64,000 nucleotides of DNA from Litorihabitans aurantiacus (GTDB lineage Bacteria; Actinomycetota; Actinomycetes; Actinomycetales; Beutenbergiaceae), in assembly GCF_030161595.1 (NCBI RefSeq), contig NZ_BSUM01000001.1, positions 2,852,001 through 2,916,000 on the forward strand. The letters are read 5' to 3'. The notes under the pieces were generated by a model, which was given only the letters and a program-made list of their open reading frames with translations, searched no databases and was not told the origin of the DNA. Numbering within the stretch: the first letter of the stretch is position 1; each line of letters begins with the position of its first letter. Below, piece by piece: positions 8,924-17,715 of this stretch. The position numbers were made by a program, and so were the translations under genes.

Positions 8924-10137
8924 CGGGCGGCCACCGCGCGGTCGGCGTCGGCGTCGCCGGCCGCGAAGCCCGCCTCGTACCGCTGGAACCACGCGCTCTC
9001 CTGCTCCACGAGCGGGTGCCGGTCGGCGTAGACGTGCTCGAACATCGAGCTCGCGGGCGGCGGGGTGAGCGCGCGGCAGTAGGCGCGCACACCGGCGGTG
9101 AGCTCGGCGGCGTCGGCCTCGACGGCGGCGAAGAAGTCGGCGTCGGCGTGGCCCTCCGCACGCAGCAGCGCGGCGAGGCGCTCGATCGGGTCGCGCCGCG
9201 CCCAGGCCTCCTCCTCGGCGCGCTCGCGGTAGCGGGTGGGGTCGTCCGACGTCGTGTGCGCGCCCATCCGGTAGGTGACGGCCTCGATGAACGTGGGCCC
9301 GCCGCCGGCGCGCGCCCGCTCGAGAGCCGCCTCGGTGACGGCGCGGACGGCGAGGACGTCGTTGCCGTCCACCCGCACGCTCGGGACGCCGAAGCCGGTG
9401 CCGCGCTCGACGAGCGGGACCGTGGTCTGGACCGTGGTCGGCGCGGAGATGGCCCACTGGTTGTTCTGGCAGAAGAACACGACGGGGGCGTTGGTGGTCG
9501 CTGCGAAGACGAGGGCCTCGTTGACGTCGCCCTGCGCCGTCGCGCCGTCACCGAAGTAGGCCACGACGGCGCGGTCGCGGTCCGTGCCGGTGCCGACGTC
9601 GCCGTCGCGCTGGACGCCCATCGCGTAGCCGGTGGCGTGCAGCGTGTGCGAGCCGATGACCAGCGTGTACAGGTGGAAGCCGTGCGCGGTGGGGTCCCAG
9701 CCGCCGTGCTGCGTGCCGCGGAACAGGTGCAGCAGCTCGTGCAGCGGGAGACCGCGGACGTGGGCGACGCCGTGCTCGCGGTAGGAGGGGAAGACGTGGT
9801 CGCGCTCGCGGAGCGCGTGGGCGGAGCCGATCTGGGCGGCCTCCTGGCCGCGGCACTCGGGCCACAGGCCGAGCTCGCCCTGGCGCTGGAGGCTCGTGGC
9901 CTCGCGGTCGAAGGCCCGGGTGAGGGCCATGTCGCGGTACATCGCGCGCAGCTCCTGCGGCGTGACGCGCGCCGACGCCGCGGCGTAGAGGCCGTGACCG
10001 CTGAGCTCGAGCGCCTCCTGCGCGAGGCGGGTGCCGTCCGGCGCGACGAGCCGGACGGTGCCGGCCGTCTCGCACGGGTCCGGCCAGGTCAGCTCGGTGC
10101 TCGCCGTCGGCGCGACGGGGGTCTCGGTGCGGCTCAC
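8920..10137 (-). CDS. bkdA: 2-oxoacid dehydrogenase E1 component, alpha subunit
   Basis: The 405-residue protein carries the thiamine-diphosphate motif GDGATAQGDVNEAL followed by the closing NN at the usual spacing (about residues 195-225). It also has the E1-alpha phosphorylation-loop-like region YRMGAHTTSDDPTRYR. The segment HGFHLYTLVIGSHTLHATGY resembles branched-chain E1-alpha chains more than acetyl-forming pyruvate dehydrogenases; this is a judgement from memory of the families. It is first in the operon E1-alpha, E1-beta, E2. Three 15-bp repeats with TACG...CGTA symmetry lie 69-113 bp upstream and may be its operator. Confidence 0.92.
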   Translation of the reverse strand: MSRTETPVAPTASTELTWPDPCETAGTVRLVAPDGTRLAQEALELSGHGLYAAASARVTPQELRAMYRDMALTRAFDREATSLQRQGELGLWPECRGQEAAQIGSAHALRERDHVFPSYREHGVAHVRGLPLHELLHLFRGTQHGGWDPTAHGFHLYTLVIGSHTLHATGYAMGVQRDGDVGTGTDRDRAVVAYFGDGATAQGDVNEALVFAATTNAPVVFFCQNNQWAISAPTTVQTTVPLVERGTGFGVPSVRVDGNDVLAVRAVTEAALERARAGGGPTFIEAVTYRMGAHTTSDDPTRYRERAEEEAWARRDPIERLAALLRAEGHADADFFAAVEADAAELTAGVRAYCRALTPPPASSMFEHVYADRHPLVEQESAWFQRYEAGFAAGDADADRAVAAR

Positions 10138-10205
10138 GTGGCTCCTCGGGTGGTGAGGTCAGGCGGTGGGCGACGGACGGCGGCTGCGACGGTCGGTCGT
10201 GGGAC

Positions 10206-10250
10206 CTACGCAGCCGTAACCTACGGATGCGTAGCCTACGGTAGCGTAAC
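10206..10250. promoter_or_regulatory. Three tandem 15-bp TACG...CGTA repeats upstream of E1-alpha
   Basis: The repeats are CTACGCAGCCGTAAC, CTACGGATGCGTAGC and CTACGGTAGCGTAAC, directly abutting at 10206, 10221 and 10236. Each is itself a near-palindrome (TACG, 4-5 bases, CGTA). They lie between the divergent-facing ends of the dehydrogenase operon promoter and the hisC-like gene. Such phased, symmetric copies suggest a multi-site operator for a TetR- or GntR-like dimer, but no regulator gene is adjacent. Confidence 0.5.
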
Positions 10251-10349
10251 TTGCCGTCGTCGTCGCGCTCCCGCGGCGCCGCCGCGCGGCCCGCGGCGAT
10301 GGTCCTGGTCGTCGTCGACCGCCTCGCCCGCCCGACCCCCTCCGCGGCT

Positions 10350-11462
10350 TCAGCCGGCTGCGAGGAACTCCCCCGCGACGTCGAGCACCAGGTCGCACGC
10401 GTCCCGGTCGCCGACGCTGATCCGGACGCCCTCGCCCGCGAACGGGCGCACGAGCAGGCCCGCCTCGGCGAAGGCCCGGGCCAGCACGCCGGCGCGGTCG
10501 CCGACGCCGAGCCACACGAAGTTGCCCTGCGCGTCGGGCACGTCCCAGCCCTGGCCGCGCAGACCGGCGACGAGGCGGTCGCGCTCGACCACGAGCGCGT
10601 CGACGCGATCGAGCAGCGCGTCCCGCTGCCGCAGCGACTCCACGGCCGCGACCTGCGCGAGCGCGTTGACACCGAACGGGGTGGAGGCGGCGCGGAAGCC
10701 GGCGATCAGCCGCGCGCGCCCGACGGCGTAGCCCACCCGCAGGCCGGCCAGGCCGTAGGCCTTGGAGAAGGTCCGCAGCACCACGAGCCGGTTGTGGCCC
10801 GGCAGGAGGGAGGCGGAGTCGACGACGGCGGGGTCGCGCACGAACTCGACGTAGGCCTCGTCCAGGAGCACCAGGACGTCGCTCGGCGCCTCGGCGAGCA
10901 CGCGCTCGACCTCGGCCTGCGTGAGCACCGGGCCGGTGGGGTTGTTCGGCGTGCACAGGAGGATCGCGCGCGTGCGCCCGGTGATCGCGGCGAGCATCGC
11001 GTCGACGTCGTGGCGCCCGTCGGGCGTGAGCGGCACCGGGACGGAGGTTGCCCCCGTGACGGCGACGGCGATGGGGTAGGCCTCGAAGGAGCGCCACGCG
11101 TGGACGACCTCGTCCCCCTCCTGGCACAGGGCGCGCAGGATCGTCTCGAGCACCGCGGTCGAACCGTTGCCGACGACGACCTGGTCGGTCTCGACCCCGT
11201 GCAGCTCCGCCAGGGCGGCGATGAGCTCGCTCGTGGCCATGTCGGGGTAGCGGTTGAGGTCTGCGGCGGCATCGGTGACCGCGGTCAGCACCCCGGGCAG
11301 CGGCGGATAGGGGTTCTCGTTGGAGGAGAGCTTCTCGACCATCGCCCCCTGCGGGCGGGCGCCCGGGACGTAGACCGGCAGGGCGAGCACCGGCTCGCGG
11401 AGACGAACCTTGCGGGGGAGCTGGACATGCGTCCAAGCATGCCCGAGCGCGCGGTGCCCCAC
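10350..11462 (-). CDS. hisC: Histidinol-phosphate/aromatic aminotransferase (HisC/Pat family)
   Basis: This 370-residue fold-type I PLP aminotransferase has the family signature KLSSNENPYPPLPGV near residues 44-58 and the PLP-binding lysine in TFSKAYGLAGLRVGY near residue 230. Arg in GVRISVG near the end binds the substrate carboxylate. It converts histidinol phosphate and 2-oxoglutarate to imidazole acetol phosphate and glutamate, or transaminates aromatic amino acids. There are no other histidine genes beside it, so it may be the second HisC/Pat copy often found in actinobacteria. GTG at 11462 is the only in-frame start before the conserved N-terminus. It is divergent from the holin-like gene, with only 33 bp between. 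Confidence 0.88.
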   Translation of the reverse strand: MGHRALGHAWTHVQLPRKVRLREPVLALPVYVPGARPQGAMVEKLSSNENPYPPLPGVLTAVTDAAADLNRYPDMATSELIAALAELHGVETDQVVVGNGSTAVLETILRALCQEGDEVVHAWRSFEAYPIAVAVTGATSVPVPLTPDGRHDVDAMLAAITGRTRAILLCTPNNPTGPVLTQAEVERVLAEAPSDVLVLLDEAYVEFVRDPAVVDSASLLPGHNRLVVLRTFSKAYGLAGLRVGYAVGRARLIAGFRAASTPFGVNALAQVAAVESLRQRDALLDRVDALVVERDRLVAGLRGQGWDVPDAQGNFVWLGVGDRAGVLARAFAEAGLLVRPFAGEGVRISVGDRDACDLVLDVAGEFLAAG

Positions 11463-11495
11463 CGCTGCGCCGAGTCGCGGTGCGAGACTGGGGTC

Positions 11496-11891
11496 ATGAA
11501 GGAGCTCCTCTGGCGAAGCGTCGTGTCGGCCGGTGCGGTGTGGGTGGCCGACGCCCTGATCCGCGGCATCTCGGTGACCGAGGTCGCGCAGTGGTGGCAG
11601 CAGGTGCTCGTCTACCTCGTGGTCGGCGCCGTGCTCGCGATCGTCCAGATGATCATCAAGCCGATCGTGGCGGCGCTGACGTTCCTCCTCTACATCCTGA
11701 CGCTGGGGCTGTTCGGGATCGTCGTGAACGCGCTGATGCTCATGCTCGTCTCCGCCGTGACCGGCAACTTCGCGTGGGGCCTGCAGGTCGACGGGTTCTG
11801 GCCGGCCGCCGTGCTGGGCGGGATCGTCGTCTCGATCGCGACGATGATCCTGGCTGCGGTGCTGCCGCGGCCGCAGCGGCGGCGGGGCTGA
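11496..11891 (+). CDS. Phage holin-like (PF04020/YvlD-type) membrane protein
   Basis: The 131-residue protein consists of four hydrophobic helices joined by short loops, with the characteristic VQMIIKPIVAALTFLL and LGLFGIVVNALMLML segments of the Phage_holin_4_2 (YvlD) family. Despite the family name these are chromosomal bacterial membrane proteins, with no evidence of lysis here. The ATG at 11496 follows a GAGACTGGGG stretch. It shares a short divergent promoter region with the aminotransferase. Function is unknown; membrane stress roles have been proposed for relatives. Confidence 0.85.
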   Translation: MKELLWRSVVSAGAVWVADALIRGISVTEVAQWWQQVLVYLVVGAVLAIVQMIIKPIVAALTFLLYILTLGLFGIVVNALMLMLVSAVTGNFAWGLQVDGFWPAAVLGGIVVSIATMILAAVLPRPQRRRG

Positions 11892-11900
11892 CGGGGCGGG

Positions 11901-13187
11901 CTACTTCACGCTGCCGCGGTAGGTCGCGGCCGTCACGACGGCGTCCTCCCCGGCCCAGTAGGGAGCCATCTCCTCCTCCCACTCGCGCAGCTGGGCGAAG
12001 TCGCCGTTCTCGATCATCTCGGCGGTCTCGATGTAGAGATCCATGCCGTGCCCCCTGATCGGACCGGCATCGGTCCCGTCCGCAGCGAGGTGTCGTACGA
12101 CGTCGACCTCGTTCTCGGCGGCGCCGCCGTCCCGTGCGCCCATGTCGCCGGAGAACGCCGGGACGGCGTCCTCGACGTTCGCTACGTTCAGGACCGCGAC
12201 GCCCTCCGGAGGCGCCTGCATATGGGACACCGGTGAGCCGAAGGTGACCACTCCCTTGACGTCGAAGCGATCACGGAACGCGGGTTTCGAGGCGAGCCGG
12301 GTCATCACCATTCCACCGAAGGAGTGACCAGCCAGAACTACAGGCTCGTCGGCAGGGATTCCGGCTTGCTCCATCGCTGCGAGGACGAACACCTCACCCG
12401 TACTCCCGAGCCCTGAGTAGCTGCCCAGAGTCTGCTGCCAGTTGAAGGGCTGAAAGGGGTGGACGCCCTTCGCGCCGTGAACCGAGACGACCCAACTGAC
12501 TCGACCGTTCTGCTCGACGCGCTGGATATCGATCACACCGTCGGCCCCGCCCGCGTCCTCGTCCACCAGGCCCACCCGCCTGGCGACGTCGGAAAGGCCG
12601 GAGGCTGCTGGCTCCCCCAGGGCCGGCGCCGGCGGATCGAGAACTACCTGGCGTGCGATGAACCCACCGCTACCGGCCACGAACGGGCCATAGAGCCCGC
12701 CGGCGGAAAGGTAGGGCGCGAGTATCTGGGTGATCGAGGCGAGGTGCGCCACATCGAGATCGTCGACCAGACGGGAGATGCTCGAACCGTGGATCGGGTT
12801 TCGCCCGGACGCCATGTCGAGGCCCGCGTTGATGCCCAGCTCGGCGAAGAACCCCATCGGGATCAGCGGCAACGAGCCGAGGAACGGGATCGAGAAGGCG
12901 GGGCGAGCTTCGGCCTCGGCCTCCTCGTAGCCGCGGTTGGCCTCACGGACCGCGCTGGCTCGCTCACTGGCTGCCGCCTCGAGTGCGGTCGCGGCAACGA
13001 TGGCTTGCATGAGCGCTGTCATCGCGACCCCGCGGGCGCCGTCCGGTGTCTCGGCCAGGCCGAGGACGCGGCCGTGCGCGGCCGCCAGGGCTGCCGACGC
13101 GCGTTCCGCACCGGTTCGGGCGGCATCCAGGTCGAAGGCGAGGTCCTCGATCTCCTGCGAATCGACGGTGATGTAGAGCGAGGTCAT
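11901..13187 (-). CDS. Alpha/beta hydrolase with WXG100-like helical N-terminus
   Basis: The 428-residue protein has an Ala/Glu-rich helical region (residues 1-110) without signal peptide, a Gly/Pro-rich middle segment, and a lipase-like alpha/beta hydrolase domain. The nucleophile elbow is GHSFGGM near residue 278, and a DPAVPAFSG-like acid region and a late His (IRGHGMDLY) are candidate triad members. The helical N-terminus and its partner gene (a small protein with a W-x-G motif, overlapping by four bases) resemble ESX/type VII secretion effector modules. No ESX machinery is in the window. GC content is visibly lower than in the neighbours, which suggests an acquired module. It might be a secreted lipase or toxin-like enzyme. 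Confidence 0.7.
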   Translation of the reverse strand: MTSLYITVDSQEIEDLAFDLDAARTGAERASAALAAAHGRVLGLAETPDGARGVAMTALMQAIVAATALEAAASERASAVREANRGYEEAEAEARPAFSIPFLGSLPLIPMGFFAELGINAGLDMASGRNPIHGSSISRLVDDLDVAHLASITQILAPYLSAGGLYGPFVAGSGGFIARQVVLDPPAPALGEPAASGLSDVARRVGLVDEDAGGADGVIDIQRVEQNGRVSWVVSVHGAKGVHPFQPFNWQQTLGSYSGLGSTGEVFVLAAMEQAGIPADEPVVLAGHSFGGMVMTRLASKPAFRDRFDVKGVVTFGSPVSHMQAPPEGVAVLNVANVEDAVPAFSGDMGARDGGAAENEVDVVRHLAADGTDAGPIRGHGMDLYIETAEMIENGDFAQLREWEEEMAPYWAGEDAVVTAATYRGSVK

Positions 13188-13525
13188 GCCACGGTCCTCT
13201 CGATGGGGCGGATCGGGGCCGGTCGGGCGGGAACGACCGGCGCGGGCTGCAGCAGCGCCCAGAAGGTCGAGCCGCCGCTGGGCGGGTATCCCTGGAGCGC
13301 GAGGTGCGCGTCAATTCGCGAGGAGTGGAGCAGCGCGAGCGCCCTCTCGGCCTCGTCGATCCGATCGCGCAACGCCTGGGCGAGCGCGACGTCCGCCCGC
13401 CACGCCTGCGCGTACCCGACCGCGGCGTCACCGCTCCAGATCGTGGGTTCCGCGCGGAGAACTGCGACCCACGAGTCGTAGGCGTGCGTAGAAGCGTCGC
13501 CAGCGTTGATCGGAATCGGTGTCAT
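13184..13525 (-). CDS. Small WXG100-like protein
   Basis: This 113-residue protein has an all-helical pattern with the motif IWSGDAAVGYAQAW near residues 29-42, which fits the W-x-G hairpin of WXG100/ESAT-6-like proteins. A second helix (ALRDRIDEAERALALL) follows, then a proline-rich tail. It starts at ATG 13525 and its stop overlaps the ATG of the hydrolase gene (ATGA at 13184-13187), so the two are co-translated. A chaperone or secretion-signal role for the hydrolase is inferred. The purB gene is divergent. Confidence 0.6.
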   Translation of the reverse strand: MTPIPINAGDASTHAYDSWVAVLRAEPTIWSGDAAVGYAQAWRADVALAQALRDRIDEAERALALLHSSRIDAHLALQGYPPSGGSTFWALLQPAPVVPARPAPIRPIERTVA

Positions 13526-13711
13526 GCGGCGAGGCTAGGAACGCGACCGCGCCGCCGGAAGGCCCACCCGACCCGCCGTGCACGGCGACGACGCCCGCCA
13601 CGCCTGGGGACACCGCGCCCTGCGCCACCGCCGCAGATCCGGATCCGGACCCGCCCGCCCGACCCCCGGGCACGCCGTCGGCGCCTGCGCGCGATGCGGA
13701 ACAATGGCGGC

Positions 13712-15196
13712 ATGCCGACCTCCGAGCAGACCGCCGCGCCGTCCGAGCAGCCCCAGCAGAGCGACCCCACCCGCCCCTGGGCCGCGCTCGCCGACGACCC
13801 GACCATCGCGCTCGGTCCGCTCGACGGCCGCTACCGCTCCGACGTCGCGCCGCTCGTGGACCACCTGTCCGAGGCCGCGCTCAACCGCGCCCGCCTCCAC
13901 GTCGAGGTCGAGTGGCTCATCCACCTGACGGCGACCGGCGCGATCCCCGGCGCGCCCACGCTCACCGAGGCCGAGGTCGCGTACCTGCGCGACGTCGTCG
14001 CGACCTTCGGCCCCGAGCAGATCGCCGAGCTCGGCGCGATCGAGGCCGAGACGCGGCACGACGTCAAGGCCGTCGAGTACTTCCTCAAGCGCCGTCTGGC
14101 CGACGCCGCCGGCGTGCTCGAGCGGACGTCGCTGCCCGCGGCGAGCGAGCTGGTGCACATCTTCTGCACGAGCGAGGACATCAACAACCTGGCCTACGCC
14201 GTCACGGTGCGCTCCGCCGTCCACGACGTGTGGCTGCCGGCCGCGCACGGGGTGGCCGACGCCGTCGCCGACCTCGCGCGCGACCAGGCCGCGACGCCGA
14301 TGCTCGCGCGCACGCACGGCCAGCCCGCCACGCCCGTCACGCTCGGCAAGGAGCTCGCCGTGCTCGCGCACCGCCTGCGCCGCCAGCTCGCGCGCATCGC
14401 CGCGGACGAGACGCTCGGCAAGATCAACGGCGCCACCGGCACGTTCGGTGCGCACGCGATCTCGGTGCCCGGGACGGACTGGGAGGAGGTCGCGCGGACG
14501 TTCGTCGAGGGCCTGGGCCTGACCTGGAACCCGCTGACGACGCAGATCGAGAGCCACGACTGGCAGGCGGAGCTGTACTCCGACGTCGCGCGCTTCAACC
14601 GCGTGCTGCACAACCTCGCGACCGACGTGTGGACCTACATCTCGCTCGGCTACTTCGCGCAGCGGCTCTCGGCGCAGGGGTCGACCGGCTCCTCGACGAT
14701 GCCGCACAAGGTCAACCCGATCCGGTTCGAGAACGCCGAGGCCAACCTCGAGGTCTCGAGCGCGCTGCTGGACAACCTGTCCGCCACGCTCGTCACCTCG
14801 CGTCTCCAGCGCGACCTCACCGACTCCTCCAGCCAGCGCACGATCGGGATCGCGTTCGGGCACTCGCTGCTCGCGATCGCTAACGTCACGCGCGGGCTCG
14901 CGGGGCTCGACGTCGACGCCGCCGCGATGGCGCGCGACCTCGACGCGAACTGGGAGGTGCTCGGGGAGGCCGTGCAGTCCGCGATGCGCGCGGCCGGGAT
15001 CGCCGGCGCGTCGGGGATGGCCGACCCCTACGAGCGACTGAAGGAGCTGACGCGCGGGCGTCGCGTGGACGGTGACGGGATGCGCGCGTTCATCGGCGAC
15101 CTCGGGCTGCCGGGCGACGTCGAGGCGCGGCTGCTCGCGATGACGCCCGCGGACTACACGGGGTACGCCGAGCGGCTCGTGGCGCACCTGGGCTGA
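13712..15196 (+). CDS. purB: Adenylosuccinate lyase
   Basis: The 494-residue enzyme of the fumarase/aspartase superfamily cleaves SAICAR and adenylosuccinate in purine synthesis. The superfamily signature GSSTMPHKVNPIRFENAE is present, as are TSEDINNLAYA and ARTHGQPATPVTLGKE with the catalytic histidine. The length and N-terminal PLDGRYRSDV are those of the E. coli-type PurB. The start is set at ATG 13712; an in-frame ATG at 13694 is possible. Codon use is typical of highly expressed genes. It stands alone here, not with other pur genes. Confidence 0.96.
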   Translation: MPTSEQTAAPSEQPQQSDPTRPWAALADDPTIALGPLDGRYRSDVAPLVDHLSEAALNRARLHVEVEWLIHLTATGAIPGAPTLTEAEVAYLRDVVATFGPEQIAELGAIEAETRHDVKAVEYFLKRRLADAAGVLERTSLPAASELVHIFCTSEDINNLAYAVTVRSAVHDVWLPAAHGVADAVADLARDQAATPMLARTHGQPATPVTLGKELAVLAHRLRRQLARIAADETLGKINGATGTFGAHAISVPGTDWEEVARTFVEGLGLTWNPLTTQIESHDWQAELYSDVARFNRVLHNLATDVWTYISLGYFAQRLSAQGSTGSSTMPHKVNPIRFENAEANLEVSSALLDNLSATLVTSRLQRDLTDSSSQRTIGIAFGHSLLAIANVTRGLAGLDVDAAAMARDLDANWEVLGEAVQSAMRAAGIAGASGMADPYERLKELTRGRRVDGDGMRAFIGDLGLPGDVEARLLAMTPADYTGYAERLVAHLG

Positions 15197-15229
15197 GGCG
15201 CGCCGGTCGGGCGGGCGACGGCGGGACGC

Positions 15230-15297
15230 GCGTCGGGAATCCTCTCGCGGAGGGTCAGCAATCCTCTCGCGAAGGCGGTGGCGCCTCGCGAGGGTCA
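15230..15297. repeat. Dispersed CTCTCGCG repeat between purB and methyltransferase
   Basis: Two copies of a unit ending AATCCTCTCGCG, one preceded by AGGGTCAGC, are followed by a short hairpin (CCTCTCGCGA ... TCGCGAGG). The region lies between convergent genes, so it can serve both as terminator. Related units (GTACGTCAGCAAAGCTCTCG) form an array at 37093-37210. Confidence 0.55.
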
Positions 15298-16352
15298 GGG
15301 GCGGCGGGTGAGGACGAACAGGCGGGGGCGGTGGCCCTTCGCGAAGTACTGCGGGCGCGCCACCACCCTCCAGCGCGGGTCCGCGCCCAGCACCGTCTCG
15401 AAGCGGCGGATGTCGTGGGTCAGCACGCCCGCGCGCACGTCCGGCGCTCCCAGGTGGTCGATCGCGTCGAGCAGTCGCTCGTACAGCGTCGCGTTCGTCT
15501 CGTGCTCGCCGAGCAGCTCGCCCCAGGGCGGGTTCGCCACCACGACGTCGTAGCCCCCCGCGAGCGCCGCGTCCGCCGGGAGGTCGGCCACGTCCGCCAC
15601 GCGCGTGACCACCCGCCCGCGGGCGCGGGCCGCGCGCTGGTGCGCCGCCGTCGCCCGGATCGCCTCGGCGCTCACGTCGACGGCGAGCACCTCCCCGCGC
15701 CCCCGCGCGCCAGGCGCTCGATCACGATCGTGCCGGAGCCGCACATGACGTCGGCGAACCGGTCGGACTCCCCCACCCCCAGCTCGTCCACGACGGCGGC
15801 CGCGATCGTCGCGTTCAGCGCCCCCGGGTAGCGCTCGGTGCGCCAGGCGCGGGTGGCGAGCGGACGCGGCGTCGTGCGCACCAGCGCCTCCCAGCCCGGC
15901 CCGTGCGAGGCGCGGCGCACCCGCACGAGGAGGTCGCCGTCGTCGGGATCGACCTCGAGCCCCGCCACCGCCGCCAGCTCGGAGGCGAGCCGCTGCATCT
16001 GCGGCGTGTGCGAGCCGGCCGCCTCGAGCCGCAGCGCCGTGAACCGCACGCGCGGCCGCTGCCGCGCCACCAGCGCGAGCACGTCGGCGAACGCCCGCGT
16101 CACCTCGGTGGCGAGCAGCCCGGTCGGCCGCGGGGCGGGCGAGGTCAGCACCGCGTGGGCGGCGACGGCGGTACGCAGCCCCGCCAGCACGCCCAGCGCC
16201 GCGGGGGTCGCCGGGACGGTGAGCGCGAGCTCCTCGGCGTCGTCCGGCACCTGCGGGTTCGCCGCCAGCCCCGCGCGCTCGAGCTCGCGGCCCAGCGCGG
16301 GGGCGACACCTGGCAGCACGCTGAGCACGACAGCGAGGCGTGGCTCCGACAC
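15295..16352 (-). pseudogene. RNA guanine-methyltransferase family protein (UPF0020/THUMP-like), frameshifted
   Basis: The first 220 or so residues form an N-terminal substrate domain, then the SAM-dependent methyltransferase domain with DVMCGSGTIVIERLA. After the G-rich LARGGAG the frame breaks, and the remainder (VLAVDVSAEAIRA ... VVANPPWGELLGEHE) lies in another frame. NPPW is the catalytic motif of N2-guanine RNA methyltransferases (RlmL/Trm14-like). Adding one G in the plus-strand C runs at 15693-15704 gives one continuous protein. Start GTG 16352 is favoured; the frame is open to 16409. The likely role is tRNA or rRNA guanine methylation. Sequencing error is the simplest explanation of the break. 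Confidence 0.75.
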
Positions 16353-16511
16353 CGATTCCGAGCGCGACCCCTCGCCCAGGGAGGCTGGCCCGGGCGGGTG
16401 AGCCCCCACCCGGCGTGTCGGTCCGGCGTTTCGGGTCGGTTCGGGAGGTCGAGCCGCCGTGGGCGAGGGTGCCGCGTCGGGTCGGTCGTGGGCGTCACCG
16501 GGGTCGCGGCG

Positions 16512-17573
16512 TCAGTCGCGGTAGCCGCGCTGCATGAGGCGCGAGATCGTCACACCGGCCGCGGCGACCACGAGCATCCCGCCCGCCACGAGCATGATCC
16601 CCGCGGGGATGCCGAGGATGATCCGCTCCACGCGCACCACCTCGGTGCCGGCGTCGACGGCCCCGTAGATCGACGGGCCGAACGTGACGTCGTCGGACAG
16701 CTGGGACGGGTTCGAGATGGTCTGGTCGACCACCGTCATCACGGCCGTGCCGCCGTACGGCTCGAGCCAGTCCGCCAGCAGCGGCGACGTCGCGACGTCG
16801 ACCGGACCGGAGAAGCGCACGGTGGCGGACGACGGCGTGGAGGTGCGGTCGAGCCGCTCGGTCCCGATCACGTAGGTGCTGAGGTCGACCGGCAGCGCGC
16901 CGCCCGCCGTCAGGAGCACCGGCGCGATCGGCTCGGGGCTCGCGAAGCGCATCTCGACCACCGGGGTCGAGCGGGCGTCCAGCGACTCGGGCGCCGGGTC
17001 CAGGGAGATCTCGGAGATCGTCCAGCCGGCGCCGACGTAGCGCTCCAGCGCGGAGGCGGTCTCCTCGCCGATCTCGAACCCCTGGTTCTGGTAGTAGCCG
17101 ATGATCGCCGCGGCCGAGTTGGGGTCGTGGGGGCGCGCGCCGTCGCCCACGGGAGCGAGCGCCGTGTCGGGCCGGAGCCAGAACGGGGTGTCGTCACCGC
17201 CGCCGAAGGACTGCAGGTCGGGCCACCACTCCTCCTCCTCGATGACCTCGGGCGATCCGGCGTCGACGAACGCCTGCATGAGGTCGGGGTCGGCGATCGC
17301 CATCAGCGGGCGGGTCGGCGTCGCGATGAGGACGATCGCCGGCTCGGTCGCGTCGCTGCGGCCCTGGAGGTCGTACTCGAGCAGCATCCGCTGCTGCCCG
17401 TCGGCCCAGCTCACCACGGTGCGCTGGGCGCTGATGTCGAGGTCACCCTCGCTCACGAGCACCGGCCCGGCCGCGGTGGCGGGTGCGGCGAGCCCCAGGG
17501 TGGCCGCGAGCGCCGCCGTCGCCAGCAGGGTGCGACGCGTGCGAGGTCCGGGGCGGGCGGCGCGACCAGTCAT
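16512..17573 (-). CDS. DUF2330 family exported membrane-anchored protein
   Basis: The 353-residue protein starts at ATG 17573 with a twin-arginine-looking n-region (PRTRRTLL) and a hydrophobic signal segment ending APATAAG near residue 35. The extracellular domain contains EGDLDISAQRTVVSWADGQQ, typical of DUF2330 (COG4402). A membrane span lies near residues 325-345, followed by a short basic tail. Acidic and tryptophan-rich patches (EEEEWWPDLQ) are found near residues 115-125. The role of the family is unknown. It is divergent from the copper operon. Confidence 0.75.
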   Translation of the reverse strand: MTGRAARPGPRTRRTLLATAALAATLGLAAPATAAGPVLVSEGDLDISAQRTVVSWADGQQRMLLEYDLQGRSDATEPAIVLIATPTRPLMAIADPDLMQAFVDAGSPEVIEEEEWWPDLQSFGGGDDTPFWLRPDTALAPVGDGARPHDPNSAAAIIGYYQNQGFEIGEETASALERYVGAGWTISEISLDPAPESLDARSTPVVEMRFASPEPIAPVLLTAGGALPVDLSTYVIGTERLDRTSTPSSATVRFSGPVDVATSPLLADWLEPYGGTAVMTVVDQTISNPSQLSDDVTFGPSIYGAVDAGTEVVRVERIILGIPAGIMLVAGGMLVVAAAGVTISRLMQRGYRD

Positions 17574-17669
17574 GGGTCCCACCGTATGGGGCGGGGCGGG
17601 GACGGGCGGGCGGGCGTCCGCGATGCCCACAGAATCGTCACGAACTCGTTATCGGGAAACTTCGCCCTA

Positions 17670-17684
17670 TACCCCCAGGGGGTA
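17670..17684. promoter_or_regulatory. CsoR-type copper operator
   Basis: A perfect palindrome TACCCCC-A-GGGGGTA lies 31 bp before the csoR start codon. GC-rich boxes of this kind (TACCC...GGGTA) are the known binding sites of CsoR repressors, which release DNA when they bind Cu(I). The adjacent csoR-copZ-copA operon supports the call. Confidence 0.8.
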
Positions 17685-17715
17685 GGGGTGTATGGTCGAC
17701 GGCGAAGGAGGCACC

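Noticed and set aside
9016..10731. A 571-codon plus-strand frame across the E1-alpha gene
   Set aside because: The composition (Arg, Val, Gly, Asp) is that of antisense of an actinobacterial gene; the minus-strand frame has clear TPP and E1 motifs.
11496..11891. A prophage signal from the holin-like protein
   Set aside because: The YvlD/PF04020 family is chromosomal and no other phage gene is near.
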